Notes: generated from the letters alone by a model not told the origin. Shown: positions 22,297-33,927, counted from the first letter of the stretch. The stretch: 64,000 nt of DNA from Patella vulgata (GCF_932274485.2 NC_065882.2:14925390-14989389); one strand, 5' to 3'. Made by a program: numbers and translations.

Positions 22297-23116
22297 TCAC
22301 ATACAGACTGTAAGACTTCACTTAGATTGGTTTCAAAAATTAGAAGTTTAAGTGGCTAAATCACCAAAAAAAAAATCTTTCAGTGAGCTACTCCCGTGGT
22401 CAAAGGGGCCCCGTTCTCGGATATAGAATGTTGAATCCACCCAATTTATATTATTGATATACACTTATAACGTCCTCGGATGTGAGTGTGTATGTACTCG
22501 GTTGTTGGTGTTCACCATACACAAAGTCCCCAGTTGTCGGGATTACAACATAATGTGCGTCCTCGGTTGGTCACATTATTAATAACTTTTCTATCACGAT
22601 AACGCACACCAATTATAAACGGTTATATTGTCTTTTTACCCATGTGTAAAAAAAGGTGTGGGGGGGGGGGGACAAAAACGTAGTTATTACAGGTTAAAGA
22701 CAACAATGAGTGTCACGTCCACAAGTCCCCCATTGTACACATGCAGTCTGTATGACCTCAGTCAGATTGGTTTAGAAAATTAAAAGTTTTAAGTGGCTGA
22801 ATCAATAAAAAATGTTCTTTCGTCGGCTGCTCCTGTGTTCAAAGGGGGCCTGTTCTCGGATACAGAGTGTAGAACCCACTCAATTCACATTATTGATATA
22901 CACCTGTAACGTCCTGGGATGTGAGTGTGTGTGTCTACTCGGTTGTTGGTGTTCACCACACACAAAGTTCCAAGTTGTCTGTATTGAAACATAATATGCG
23001 TCCCCGGTTGATCACATTAATAAATGACAGTTTTATCGTGATATTGTGCCATACATCAATTTTAAACAGTCATATATTATATTTTTTCCTATGGTCAAAG
23101 GATGGGGGGGGGGGAG
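22297..23116. repeat. diverged tandem duplication, unit about 442 bp
   Basis: 22297-22672 and 22739-23116 align throughout: CACATACAGACTGTAAGACT, GGTCAAAGGGG, TTCTCGGATATAGA, GGTTGTTGGTGTTCACCA, and each ends in a G run. Confidence 0.85.
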
Positions 23117-23940
23117 ACATTTCCCCAATTATTTGCAAACTCCTGTGTGTCTGCATGTCTTCCGTAAAAAGTCAAATGCATAAAATATATAAATTGAGGT
23201 ATAATTTATATCTTTTGATAATCGTTTGGGGTAATAGAGTTCAGACATAACGGTGCTTTTTAGTTACATGTAATATTTATCAAGACCTCGATTAGGAGGA
23301 TCAAATCAAAATCCTCGATTTACACCATATACATGTATGTGTGGGTGTGTTTTTAGGGTTATTCGTAAAAAGTATGAAGTTAATAATGCAACAGATGATT
23401 ATATCACAGCAAATATATGCACAAAAAAACTAATACAAACTTAGAAAACAAACTAGTTAAAACGTGAAGTGGATCTATGAAGTAAAGGTCTATCAAGTTA
23501 TAATATAATGAAGTAATTCATTCCATATAGAAAGAGACTTGAACAATAAAACAAAGTTGAGCAAAAGTTAATGGTTTTGTAATCATTTAAAAAAAAATAT
23601 ATAAAAAAATCTCTTTTACTCGTTTCTATCATTTTTACATTTTTTTCTTGTGATGACGTAAATAAAATTAAACCCCAGATAATAATATAAAATAATCCGC
23701 CATTTGTTTTTTTTTTCTGAAGTCTTTCTTTTATTACGTGATTATACGACCCATAAAAATGAAAAAGGGGGCGTGACACATATAAACTGATAGTTCATGG
23801 GAGATTTTTTTTCAGTAAAACTGTTTTTAGTCATAATCTCTCCTTGTCATAAATTATAAAGATTTGTTTTGTTAATAAGATAATAAAACTGACAATACAC
23901 AACGTGTAACATGACCATATTAAAGCAATATGTCCATTAA
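23117..23940. other. no gene recognised
   Basis: AT-rich sequence with no supported features. Confidence 0.45.
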
Positions 23941-23944
23941 ATTA

Positions 23945-24290
23945 AACTCCTGACCTCTCCCCGCGAGCGGTCTGACAGCTCCCTAAGCAACCCGACTTTT
24001 CCCAAAGCGACCCGATCTCTCCCCAACCGGCCCGCTCTCTTTCCAACTAACCGGACCTCTCCCAAATCAAGTTGATCTTTCCCCAACTGGACTGACTTCC
24101 CCGATACCGGACTGGGTTTTTTACCCAGTCGACCCGATCTCTCCCGAACCGGCCAGTCTTCTCCCCAACCGGACTGACTTCTCTCGAGTCGTCCAGACCT
24201 CTCCCCAATCAGACTGGTTTCTCCCTAACCGACCCGATCTCTTCCCCCGACAGGTCTGATCTCTCACCAACATTGACAACAAGTCTCACC
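23945..24290. repeat. degenerate C/T-rich minisatellite
   Basis: About fourteen units of roughly 22 bp around CCCGATCTCTCCCCAACCGG, much diverged. A short related piece is at 36220-36265. Confidence 0.75.
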
Positions 24291-24586
24291 TCTGACCTCA
24301 CTACAACAGGCCTAAAATAGACAACATCTATGCTGACTATGACACCGTGAGGTTAAGTTTTACAGAGCGCGTGACTTTAACATGAATGTGTATTAAAACA
24401 TGTATATTAAATAAGAGCAGCGTTGAAGGGGGGTTTATTATGGCGCTGTAGCTATGTTAGTTAGTGACATGACGACATGTCAGTGACATATATCAATATA
24501 TAACTAGACCTACTTATTTCCTATAAAACACTGCGATATCAGCCCGAGGTAGAAGCGAACGTTAACCTCAGCCAGTGAACCAACCG

Positions 24587-24593
24587 TATAAAA
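24587..24593 (+). promoter_or_regulatory. TATA-box candidate
   Basis: ACCGTATAAAACACGG, followed about 85 bp later by AAATCTAAAAGTAAGAAAG, which could be the donor of an untranslated first exon. No coding exon that it would serve is identified. The preceding sequence resembles that upstream of the M13 gene (AGAAGCGAA, ACAGGCCTAMAATAG). Confidence 0.3.
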
Positions 24594-25036
24594 CACGGGG
24601 TCTTGAATATACGAGTTAACTTGATTAAGTTGGATTAAAACATCAAGTCGTTCGGATTTACAAATCTAAAAGTAAGAAAGTTTTTTTTATTATTATTTTT
24701 ATCTCTGTGCGTCTTCAAACACGTGGTCTTGCGTCTACGAGCAATAGTTTTATAAATGTAAACCCTTAAGCTGCATCATGCTGTTGGATTAATTAGATAT
24801 GCAGGTTCAATTTTTTTTAATTTAATGTAATACATATATTACTTTGGGTCTATAGTAGGTGTGTTAATTCCACAATAAACCCCTGGTATAGAAGCTACAC
24901 GCGACTGTTTCTTACTTGCTAACTAATTCTTGTTAGCCGTGTCATTCTCTTGGATTAAAGTGAACAGTCGTTAAGATTTTTAAAGTAAGCCCATTTAATT
25001 CTTGTTTTAAATATTATACTTATGTTGTCTGATATT

Positions 25037-25311
25037 AGGGGGGTTGGATGGCTGAATGGTTAGCACGTGCGCGCTGTATCATAAAGTCTGTCATTGAGTC
25101 AACTGGAGTGGTTTCGATTCCCCGGTTTTCTTTGACAAGAAGTAGGGTCGCCTGTACAACCTCGTGGGTTTCTCCGGGTCCTCCGGTTTCCTCCCACTGC
25201 TAAAGACCCCTACGCGCAAGCGAATTATGGAAATAAAATTGAACCATATGTTAGTCCCAAAATGACCTAGTTTGTGTCGAGTGGACGTTAAACCCCATTT
25301 CTCTCTCTCTC
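25037..25311 (+). mobile_element. SINE-A, full length
   Basis: Perfect TTGTCTGATATT duplication at 25025-25036 and 25312-25323. Complete head GGGGTTGGATGGCTGAATGG, B-box-like GGTTTCGATTCCCC and CT tail. A good reference copy. Confidence 0.93.
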
Positions 25312-25382
25312 TTGTCTGATATTGATATCAAAGGTTTATACTTTGCGAGTTGTCTCGAACCCTTTTATAACTGAAATGACAA

Positions 25383-25640
25383 GAAATAAAATGGGGTTTA
25401 TGGGGTCTAGAAAAGTAGGATAAAGTAGGATTTTATTTAAAAAACCCATTTCATTCATTCGATCATACTTTTATACACCGGCCGAGCTATATTGAAGACG
25501 GGAATGAGCTATGAGAAGACACCACTACCTGACCTAATGTCAAGGGTTCTTTTACGTGCTCGCCAACGGATCACGGGATTTTAGATTTTCGCCCACCTCC
25601 CCCCAACGACTAGATGCTATACCCTGCCAAGATTATTTTA
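25383..25640 (-). mobile_element. degraded SINE-B
   Basis: AAATAAAATGGGGTTTATGG at the left, then GAAGACGGGAATGAGCTATG, CAAGGGTTCTTTTACGTGC and CAACGACTAGATGC. Confidence 0.6.
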
Positions 25641-26265
25641 TTTTAGCATAGTCAGTAATTTTTTGAATGAGAGTGGGCAACATGGAATATACATAAAATC
25701 TCACAATCGTCATTTGACTGATTTTCAATTCCTTGCAAACTACAATATTGTGGAAGTTTTTACATTTTTATGGTCGTGTTGACCAAATGTTTCGGCCGTT
25801 TTGGTTTCATGCTATTTCGTCTGTAACGCATATAAACAAGCCACTACCACACGTGCCTTGTTTATATGTGTCATGGACGACCAATTGAATATTTGTTATG
25901 TAATACGGATAGTGTGACATATTTACATAAATTATGAAAAGATTTGGGGCAAAAGAGAACTCTGGCCGTTTTGGTTTACGTGCGTTTTGACCATATCCCA
26001 TTCATACCGAATGTCGAAAAATAGAAACATAATTCAATTATTGGCGATTGCTGTTATAATATAGAAGTCTAATGTAAAAGGGATCTGATAACAGTCTGAC
26101 CTAAAAAGCTCTCTGTTATGCAGGCTGATATTTATTTAAGTCGTAATTAACTTATTCTCTAATTATGATTAAAATAGGATGTTTTGTAGATATATCAATC
26201 AACAGATTATGATCTATACAAAGTTTATTTAGCTTATTTACAGATCGACTTTAAAATGCTATCAA
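25641..26265. other. no gene recognised
   Basis: AT-rich. A short inverted pair (CATATAAACAAGCCACTACC near 25829, GCCTTGTTTATATG near 25854) is visible, but its meaning is unclear. Confidence 0.4.
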
Positions 26266-26275
26266 ATGTGTATAA

Positions 26276-26530
26276 GAGAGAGAGAGAGAGAGAGACCGAG
26301 AGAGACCGAGAGAGACAGATGGGTTTAACGTCCACTCGACACAAACTAGGTCATTTCGGGACTAACATATGGTTTAATTCTATTTCAATAATTCGCTTGT
26401 AGGGGTCTTTAGCAGTGGGACGAAACCGGAGGAACGGGAGAAAACCCATAAGGTTGGACAGGCGACCCTACTCCTTGTCACATACAACCGGGGATACGAA
26501 ACCACGCCAGTTGACTCAATGACAGGCCTT
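26276..26530 (-). mobile_element. SINE-A, 5'-truncated
   Basis: Flanked by perfect ATGTGTATAA at 26266-26275 and 26531-26540. The A-box end of the head is missing, so reverse transcription stopped early. The GA tail contains GACCGAGAGA interruptions. Confidence 0.9.
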
Positions 26531-26540
26531 ATGTGTATAA

Positions 26541-26718
26541 AGCTTCGTTTTCTGATACTGCTCCCTCCAACATAAAACGATTATTCACTCTCTACAAACA
26601 GCAAAGACCAAATCTTGGTTCGTCTACCGAGACTATTTTATTATCTTTGCTTGCTTATAGGAGATTCAGAGGAAAACTAATTAGCTACCAAGAACAATAC
26701 AGACAGTGTCAGATTTAG
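26541..26718 (+). other. unrecognised open frame after SINE-A
   Basis: Frame with SDTAPSNIKRLFTLYKQQRP and LLAYRRFRGKLISYQ, no domain recognised. With the SINE removed, the frame continues from the left flank for only a few codons. Probably not a gene. Confidence 0.12.
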
Positions 26719-26835
26719 ATGAAAAGAGGTCCTAGGCTATTCCATTTATGAGGCCCCTCCCAATTCCCCAACCTCATGACTAGTGGAAGATGTCCGTCCA
26801 TGTTGAAAGCCCCCGCCTCCTTTAGTTCTTGAGAA

Positions 26836-26869
26836 ATGAAATGGGATTTAACGGCCTACTGTTCTGCTT
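26836..26869 (-). mobile_element. ultra-short SINE-B tail insertion (34 bp)
   Basis: ATGAAATGGGATTTAACGGC and CTACTGTTCTGCTT only, flanked by perfect GTTCTTGAGAA at 26825-26835 and 26870-26880. Confidence 0.85.
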
Positions 26870-26892
26870 GTTCTTGAGAACCTGGGATTCAA

Positions 26893-27273
26893 CCTGCCAA
26901 GCTTCTGGGTAAGACGCTGGCTCACTAGCCTGGAGGTCGGGTGTTCGATCCCTGTATTGGCCGAGGAAGTTCATCCATATTTTCCGGCGTGGTCCCCCCC
27001 TTGTCAGTTATGCAGGACGGAGGGCCTGACAAGGACAGCTGTCTAGTCGTTCGGATGGGACGGAAAATGGAGGTCTAGTGTACACATTGGCGTGCACGTA
27101 AAAGATCCCTTGACAGTTGAAATTTGATAAAAGGGTAGGCCGTAGTGCCGCTGTTCGGGCAAAATTTCCCCCATAGCACACTGTATGGCGTATGCCCGTC
27201 TTCATTCTTCATTAGCCCAGTTCGGAGAAGAACAATAGACGTTAAACCCCATTTCATTTCATTTCATTTAATT
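26893..27273 (+). mobile_element. SINE-B, near full length
   Basis: Head with GGTAAGACGCTGGCTCACTA, B-box-like GGTGTTCGATCCC, body, GACGTTAAACCCCATTTCA and a (TTTCA)n tail. Confidence 0.88.
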
Positions 27274-27680
27274 TCCAAGACACCTAAGACTAAATAAATA
27301 AAAATCAATTAAAATTTGAAATACTTTTTTGATCACGTAATACACACGCCAAGGCTTAATGTGTTTTTTTGTTGTAAAGTTTGCAAATAACCTTATCACA
27401 TGTTAACAGAACAAGACACCACCACTGTTGGTGTTTTTATTTTAAAACAAGGTTACTAGGTCACAAAAAATAAACTTTGAAATTGTGGAGATGCATTTTG
27501 GTCTGGGTATTGGGTTTATTTTCGTATTAAAACGTGCTTTAGACGAGTTTATAAGAAGATTAAGGCATGATGCGGACAATGCTATTAAAATAATCCAGCA
27601 TTAAAAAACAAGCACTTGAAAAACCCAAGACAGTTATATTTAATGATGGCCGACGGTTTTTATTGTGGTGACATAATACT

Positions 27681-27770
27681 GAAAGGCAGATTTTAATGAT
27701 GGCTTGAGTTTTCTAGTGTTTATTCTTTAAATCTTGTAACCTCTTTCCTATTAAACTTTGTGGGTTTAAT
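27681..27770 (+). repeat. fragment of the 28.6-kb repeat
   Basis: GGCAGATTTTAATGATGGCT, then CCTATTAAACTTTGTGGGTT, as in the two units at 28648-29001. Confidence 0.5.
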
Positions 27771-27837
27771 ATCTCTATATCAAGGGATATGGCGTTTACA
27801 CGAACTAGAATAACTTGTCTTCATTTTAATGATATTA

Positions 27838-28623
27838 AACTTACATTATACAAGAGTTAAATCTGCCTATTGCAGGTCTTTCTTTACGCCTGAAAGATTT
27901 TTTAAATTATTTATTAGACATTAATTCAAGGAGCTAAATCGCTAATATTTAGGACCTAGAAATTGACCGTAATGGATCTCCTCAACCGAATGGCAATTTC
28001 TAGCGTCTGGTTATTCCAGTCTATTGCGCATGCTCTCCAGAGAAGATATGACGTCACCGTTTGACAGGAGTTGTGGAATATGTCTAGCCTCGTTCTTTCT
28101 GGTCAATTGTTACAAATTACGCTGAAACGCACTATGGTGTTCGATTCGGGTACCAATGGTAAAATTACTATGTTTATTTTGACTTAAATATTGAATATCA
28201 GAAGCATACCTTTTCCCGGTAAGATCACAACATCAATGTTGATTTGAATTGACAAATAATTCGCGTTTTCAACGTGTAAGACTTTGGATGATATTGAGTT
28301 AGAGACTTAGCTACTTTAACTGACCCAGGCCATAATAAACTCTCGATGACATCGGATTTCTCCGATATTAAATAGATTAGAACAGATCAGTCATATTTTG
28401 ATTTAATTTAAAAATGGAGGAGCGAGAATTAGCTTCGAACAACCAGTACGGAGGTTGAAATTATTGCATACGTCTTGTCAAACCTTCAAAGGCTAATATC
28501 TATCTCGCAAAAGAGTAATTTGAATGAAATGTTCAAATTATTTATTTTGCATCATCTACTTTCGAACTATTATAGCAAGAATGACCAGCTCTTTATCTAA
28601 ATCAGACACAATGTATCTTTAAC
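27838..28623. mobile_element. family D MITE split by a family E element
   Basis: D ends (TTAAACTTACATTATACAAG at the left; TTAAAGATACATTGTGTCTG read inward from the right) enclose an insert of about 385 bp at 27935-28318. Confidence 0.65.
27935..28318. mobile_element. family E element, candidate
   Basis: Begins AAGGAGCTAAATCGCTAATA with GGACCTAGAAATTG just inside, and ends TTAGCTACTTTAA. Similar ends are seen near 9669 and 43034. The class is unknown. Confidence 0.5.
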
Positions 28624-28647
28624 TGTTGAATATGCTAATTAATTTAG

Positions 28648-29001
28648 AAATTATAATACTCAAAGGCAGATTTTAATTGTGGGTTGAATTGTCTATGTTG
28701 TGGCCTCTTCCCTATTAAACCTTGTGCGTTTAATATATGTTTAAAGAGACAATAAGTCTATACAATTATCTGCGATAGCACCCTAGAAGGAATCGGACGT
28801 TAAGCTCGAAAACAACAACAAAACAAATTATAATACTCAAAGGCAGATTTTAATTGTGGGTTGAATTGTCTATGTTGTGGCCTCTTCCCTATTAAACTTT
28901 GTGCGTTTAATATATGTTTAAAGAGGCAATGGGTCTATACAATTATCTGCGATAGCACCCTAGAAGGAAGCGGACGTTAAGCTCGAAAACAACAACAAGA
29001 C
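28648..29001 (+). repeat. recent tandem duplication, 2 x 177 bp, SINE-like 3' end
   Basis: Units 28648-28824 and 28825-29001 differ at only a handful of positions. Each ends with CGGACGTTAAGCTCGAAAAC and AACAACAA, a 3' end like that of SINE-C at 43.7 kb. Confidence 0.88.
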
Positions 29002-29135
29002 AAGAGCCCAAACAAGCTAGGATAATTCGTCTTATTAATCAGTTTTTGATCATAATAATTTTGAATATGTTTAAATGTTGTGACCTCTTCCCTTGATTGT
29101 TCATATAGGTCACACTAGCTAAAATGCTGAATAGC

Positions 29136-29333
29136 GAGACTAGGTCATTTCGGCACTAACGTATAGTTCAATTTTATTTCAATAATTCGCTTGCGCGTAG
29201 GGGTCTTTAGCAGTGGGAGGAAACCCTACGCCTTGTCACGTGTAACAGGGAAATCGAAACCACGCCAGTTGACTCAATGACTGACCTTATGATACATGCG
29301 CACGTGTTCTAACCATTCGGCCACCCACCCCCC
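29136..29333 (-). mobile_element. SINE-A, tail and body truncated
   Basis: From ACTAGGTCATTTCGGCACTA to CGGCCACCCACCCCCC, with an internal deletion in the GAGGACCCGGAG region. Confidence 0.8.
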
Positions 29334-29649
29334 TGCTATGTATAAAAAAGAAGAAGAAAAAAAAGAAAAACGATATTGTGGTAGTCAGCTAATACAATAA
29401 TTTGAGTTTTCAAACCTTGTATATCAAACCTTGACATAACATGTGGTAATCCCATTCAAAGACTGGGTGTAACAGGTTTTATAAATTAATATCAATATTT
29501 AAAAAGTTTCAAGATTCGCACGTCGATCATGGGTATATAAATAGATAATCCGTAGTTTTGTATTTATCTGTCATATCCCGTGACATGTCGAACACCTGCT
29601 GGATTGGCTGTCATGCTGTGTCAAGTTGTACCGATGTCGGAAAAACCAG

Positions 29650-29678
29650 TTTAAAGATGCATTATGTAAGATTTAGAT

Positions 29679-29716
<38 letters not shown>

Positions 29717-30341
29717 GGGGTTTAACGTCCACTCGACACAAACTAGGTCATTTCGGGACTAACATATGGTTTAATTTTATTTCAATAATTCGCTTGCGCA
29801 TAGGGGTCTTTAGAAGTGGGAGGAAACCGGAGGACCCGGAGAAAACCCACGAGGTTGGACAGGCGACCCTACTTCTTTTCACGTACAAACGGGGATTCGA
29901 AACCACGCCAGTCGACTCAATGACAGACTTTATGATACAGCGCGTGCACGCTAACCATTCAGCCACCCCCAAGATTTAGATAAAGAGCTGGCCGTTCTTG
30001 CTTCAGTAGTTTTAACAACAGATAATGATAAATTAATATTGAAAATTTCATTCAAATTGCTTCATTCTAAGCGAAGTTATGAGTGCTGGAAGATGTAGCA
30101 TTCATTCTTTATTATCGTAACAAGTCTCGATTGTCAATTTTATCGTTAAATCTTTTAATAGCTCAAGGTGTGTTGAAATCCATTTAAATCTCGGCCATCT
30201 AATGACACAGGGAGTTGATTATAGGCTTGTCATGTGAATAAATGTCTAAATGATAATTTATATTATATTATAACATTTGAAGCCCAAATAAAAAAACCTG
30301 CAATATACAGATTTAGCTCTTACATAATGCATCTTTAAAGT
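29650..30341. mobile_element. family D MITE containing SINE-A
   Basis: TTTAAAGATGCATTATGTAAG at the left and TTTAAAGATGCATTATGTAAG read inward from the right: 20-plus bp of perfect inverted repeat. SINE-A lies inside at 29685-29970. Confidence 0.85.
29685..29970 (-). mobile_element. SINE-A, full length
   Basis: Perfect 17-bp duplication AAGATTTAGATAAAGAG at 29668-29684 and 29971-29987. Long GA tail. Confidence 0.93.
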
Positions 30342-30344
30342 TAC

Positions 30345-30705
30345 ACTGAGCGGTAATTCAGACAGGGACCCTTCCATCAAAATGATAATTTTTAGATATA
30401 TTATCATCAATTACAACTATATTCGCTCAACTTCAAAATCTGTACCCCTCCCCCCCCCCATCTGTATCTTCTATTATTTTCGAATGCGCTAAATCACATA
30501 GCAACCGTCTTTACATTAAAATCTTGAATATATATTAAACTTTCTAGTTTGATGTCAAGTGGATGACATGGCCTGTCTTTCAGTTGTTAACGGTGCAAAT
30601 GTATCTCCTAGCTCCTTGAAACTGTCTCGATTGTCCTATTTTAATTTTAATTATCAAATGATGAACGTGTTTCAATCCATTCAAAATCATATCGATCCGA
30701 GAGAT
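30345..30705. other. no gene recognised
   Basis: AT-rich spacer between two family D elements, with a C-run near 30449. Confidence 0.45.
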
Positions 30706-30707
30706 TT

Positions 30708-31113
30708 GATTAAAGATACATTATGGGAGATAAAATAACGAGTTAGCAGTTCTCACTATAATAGTTAAAAATTAGATAATGTAAAGGCAATTTGCTGAAA
30801 ATTTCAAATTGATCCACTATGAACCGAGAATTAAGCGATTGAAATTTCCACCTAGCCTCGATCATCATTACTAAAGACGATACGATAAAACGCATAGTCT
30901 CGATTATCCATTTAATAATTAAATCTTGAAGGAAAGTTATGCAGTAAATCGTAACATAATCCACTAAATATCGCAGGCAAGCGGCGATGCCATCGAGAGT
31001 TGATTATGGTCTGGATAAGTTAATTAATGTCTAATTAATAAATTAGATAACATTTCAGTCCTAAAGAAAGACCTGCAATAGGCAGATTTAGCTCTTGCAT
31101 TATGTATTTTTAA
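30708..31113. mobile_element. family D MITE
   Basis: TTAAAGATACATTATGGGAG at the left; TTAAAAATACATAATGCAAG read inward from the right. Interior landmarks match 20512 and 35458. Confidence 0.85.
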
Positions 31114-31254
31114 AGGGTTGTCATGTGAATAAATTAAATGTCTAATTAATAATTTATATAACATCACCAGTTCAACCCACCAAACCTATTATTATCTGAC
31201 AATATGAATATATTTATGACCCGAAAAAAGGGAATCATCAGAGATCACCAGATC

Positions 31255-31370
31255 TGTCACTGAGTGGTACGCGGCAAGGAACAGGGTCGCTCGCCTAACC
31301 ACTGCTGGGGAACTCAACTCGCAAGCGAATTATTGAAATAATAACAAACATATATGTTAGTCTTGACAGG
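31255..31370 (+). mobile_element. degraded SINE-A fragment
   Basis: GTCACTGAGTGGTACGCGGC, CTCGCAAGCGAATTATTGAA, then ATATATGTTAGTC. The tail is absent. Confidence 0.5.
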
Positions 31371-31527
31371 ATTAACCGACGCACCCCCTCGATATAAATG
31401 TTTCATCAGTCGTATAAATTTGTTTTTAACAGTTTTCAAGAAGTTTAACGACCGCTGACGGAAAATAAATTACTCGAAGTAGGTCAGTGTATATCGGTAA
31501 TTATGAAAGTCTACGGTTATTTAAAAC

Positions 31528-31738
31528 ATGAATGAAAAGAGATTGAACGTCCTACATTTCAACACCGAATGGGCTAATGAAGACGGGCATACGCCATGCG
31601 GTGTGATATGAGTAACTTTTGCCCAGACAGCGGCGCTATGACCTACTACTCTTATTTCGAATTCCAACTGTCAAGGGTTCATTTACGTGCACGGTACCTC
31701 GGTTTTTCACGCCACCCGCACGACTATACGTTGTCTAT
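31528..31738 (-). mobile_element. SINE-B, 5'-truncated
   Basis: AATGAAAAGAGATTGAACGT at the left, then GGGCTAATGAAGACGGGCAT and ACGTGCACGGTACCTCGG. Confidence 0.75.
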
Positions 31739-32034
31739 TTTAAGCGGAATATTATATAAAATTTATGCTTCGTTACATTGCAGTTCATTTAGTTATAAGA
31801 TCTAATAAAATTAGTTGACCGATAAGCTTTTCTGTGGTCAAGTTCTCCCAAGGCTTTTGTTTGGGGTTATATGCGTTCAAGTACATCTAGAATATTTTCT
31901 AGGGCTTTTGTGCGTCCCCGTTATTGATTCCTCGGGTCTTAAACTAGTTTGTTTACTTCAAGTGTTTATTTTACCGGCGTTGGCTTATAGGCTAACTGTT
32001 TATACAATATTAATATAATGGACGTCTAAACAAA

Positions 32035-32510
32035 TATGGGAGTCGTGGTGGCTCGCTAACCTGGAGGTCTTGTGTTTGACCGAGAACGTTCATCGGGTTT
32101 TCCGGCGGGGTTCCCCCGTGTCAGTGGTGCAGGACGGAGGGCCTGGCAAGAGATAAATGAAATGAAATGAAATGGGGTTTAACGTCCTACTGTTTGGCTC
32201 CGAACTGGGCTAATGGAGACGGGCATATGCCATACAGTGTGCTATGAGGGAAATTTTGTCCGGACAACGGCACTACGGCCTACTCTTATATCGAATTCCA
32301 ACTGCCAATGGATCTTTTACGTGCACGTCAATGTGTACACGGGACCTCGGTTTTTCGTCCCATCCGAACGACTAGACAGCTTTCCTTGAGAACCACGCCG
32401 GAAAATGTGGATGAACTTTCTCGGCCAATGCAGGGATCGAACACCCGACCTCCAGGTTAGTGGCAAGATATAACATATAGTCGTTCGGTGTTACAATGTC
32501 CGAGTTTCGA
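32035..32510 (+). mobile_element. SINE-B interrupted by a second, inverted SINE-B
   Basis: The plus-strand head and middle (32035-32156) resume weakly at 32461-32510 (ATAGTCGTTCGG) after a minus-strand copy. Confidence 0.7.
32157..32460 (-). mobile_element. SINE-B nested in SINE-B
   Basis: Tail at the left and the head cut at ACCTCCAGGTTAG. Flanks are TGGCAAGAGATAA (32144-32156) and TGGCAAGATATAA (32461-32473). Confidence 0.82.
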
Positions 32511-32514
32511 TTGT

Positions 32515-33108
32515 AGTTTACAGATTCACGATCCACCCAATACCTCGATCAGACTAATCTAGACAACAACTAATTTAATAATAAATGATATTAAACAAAT
32601 GAGTATAATTACGAATATAACTACAAATAATAAAATAATATTGTGACAAATGAGTACCCAACCCTTAGCAAGAGTATTAAACCCCCTCAAAAACAAAAAC
32701 TTGAAGAGACCCCAAACAGATCCGGAACCGATAAAATTTCATGCGAGTGTCATGCGCCAGAAACCAAGTCAAACCTGGTACCGAGCCAAACCGATACACC
32801 TGCTGCCTGTGCGAGACTGAATGAAATACACATTTGACCAACAATGCTTTGTTTGTAGAGTTTAAACACTGGTCATCTATCTGATTACAGATTCATCCAC
32901 ACGTTTTTCATGCCAGAATTATAAACCACTCGACAACTATATACATACGATAGTCAGGTTTATTAATTACTATGTAAATATATAAATAGCCTATATATAT
33001 ATTTCTCATATATAGGCTATATACAAGATATCAGTATTCACATGCTTGTTTTTACTACACTGTGAAAATGATATTGAGAAATGAACCATTTATCATATTG
33101 ACGTCATA
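32515..33108. other. no gene recognised
   Basis: AT-rich. A short palindrome (TATAGCCTATATATATATTT with its complement TATAGGCTATAT) lies at 32988-33022. Confidence 0.45.
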
Positions 33109-33109
33109 A

Positions 33110-33215
33110 AAAAATGATAATGAAACGGGATTTAATAAAAGTTCTAATGAAAATTTGCATGCGCCATGCAATGGGGTAGGGGGTAAAATTTGCCTGGGCA
33201 ACGGAGTTTCTAGCC
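33110..33215 (-). mobile_element. degraded SINE-B 3' part
   Basis: AATGAAACGGGATTTAATAA, CATGCGCCATGCAATGGGGT and AATTTGCCTGGGCAACGGAG. Confidence 0.5.
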
Positions 33216-33489
33216 GCAATATTGTAGTTACAATCGGTATACAATATCGCCATGATTTGTATTGAAATAATTCTTTAATCATAAAAATTAAAGAAACATT
33301 AAAATAGTCACCTAACAGTTTCTCACGGTGGTAATGCGTGTTAAGTTTTCGAAGCGATATTTTGTATGTACACAAGACACTCACGTAAAATCTCGAGTAG
33401 CTGTAGGATTGTTCAAAATCATAGACTTATGCGGTAAGGTTTCATTTTCATCCCAATGACAATTTTCAAGGAGTTTCCGCCGACTATTA

Positions 33490-33695
33490 GTTGAATTTAC
33501 ACTGTCAAATGTTCTTCTACCTGTACATCAACTTGAACACGAGACCACGGCCTCAGTGTCATCCCAACGATTAGACATCGTTCCTTGCTAGGCCTTCCGT
33601 CCTGCACCACTGACAAGGGGAAATCACTCTGAATTATCCTGAGGAACTTTCTCGGACAACACCGGGATTGAAATAGGGACCGCGGCTCCCCGTCA
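33490..33695 (-). mobile_element. degraded SINE-B 5' part
   Basis: CACTGTCAAATGTTCTTCTA, GTCCTGCACCACTGACAAGG, GAGGAACTTTCTCGG and ACACCGGGATTGA. Probably the other half of the copy at 33110. Confidence 0.6.
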
Positions 33696-33927
33696 GATAC
33701 AAGGTCGTTCTGTGAGATAAGTAGACCAATTAAATTGGAGTGCACGTTTTTTTTCACTGTGTAAGATCCCTTGTACTCTAAGCTCCGCCAGGTACAAGGC
33801 AAACCTGTAGGATTATAATTGTCAATATCATCAAAGCTGACAGAATCTCTGCACGCTCTTCAAGGACTTACGTTACTTACTGCAGACTGAGGATATAGCA
33901 TACAGGGGGCGTCTCGTCCGTGGTAAA

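Noticed and set aside
25037-25120. Genuine tRNA gene
   Set aside because: A- and B-box-like blocks are present, but the sequence is the head of a repeated SINE with a CT tail and target duplication, and a cloverleaf is not supported.
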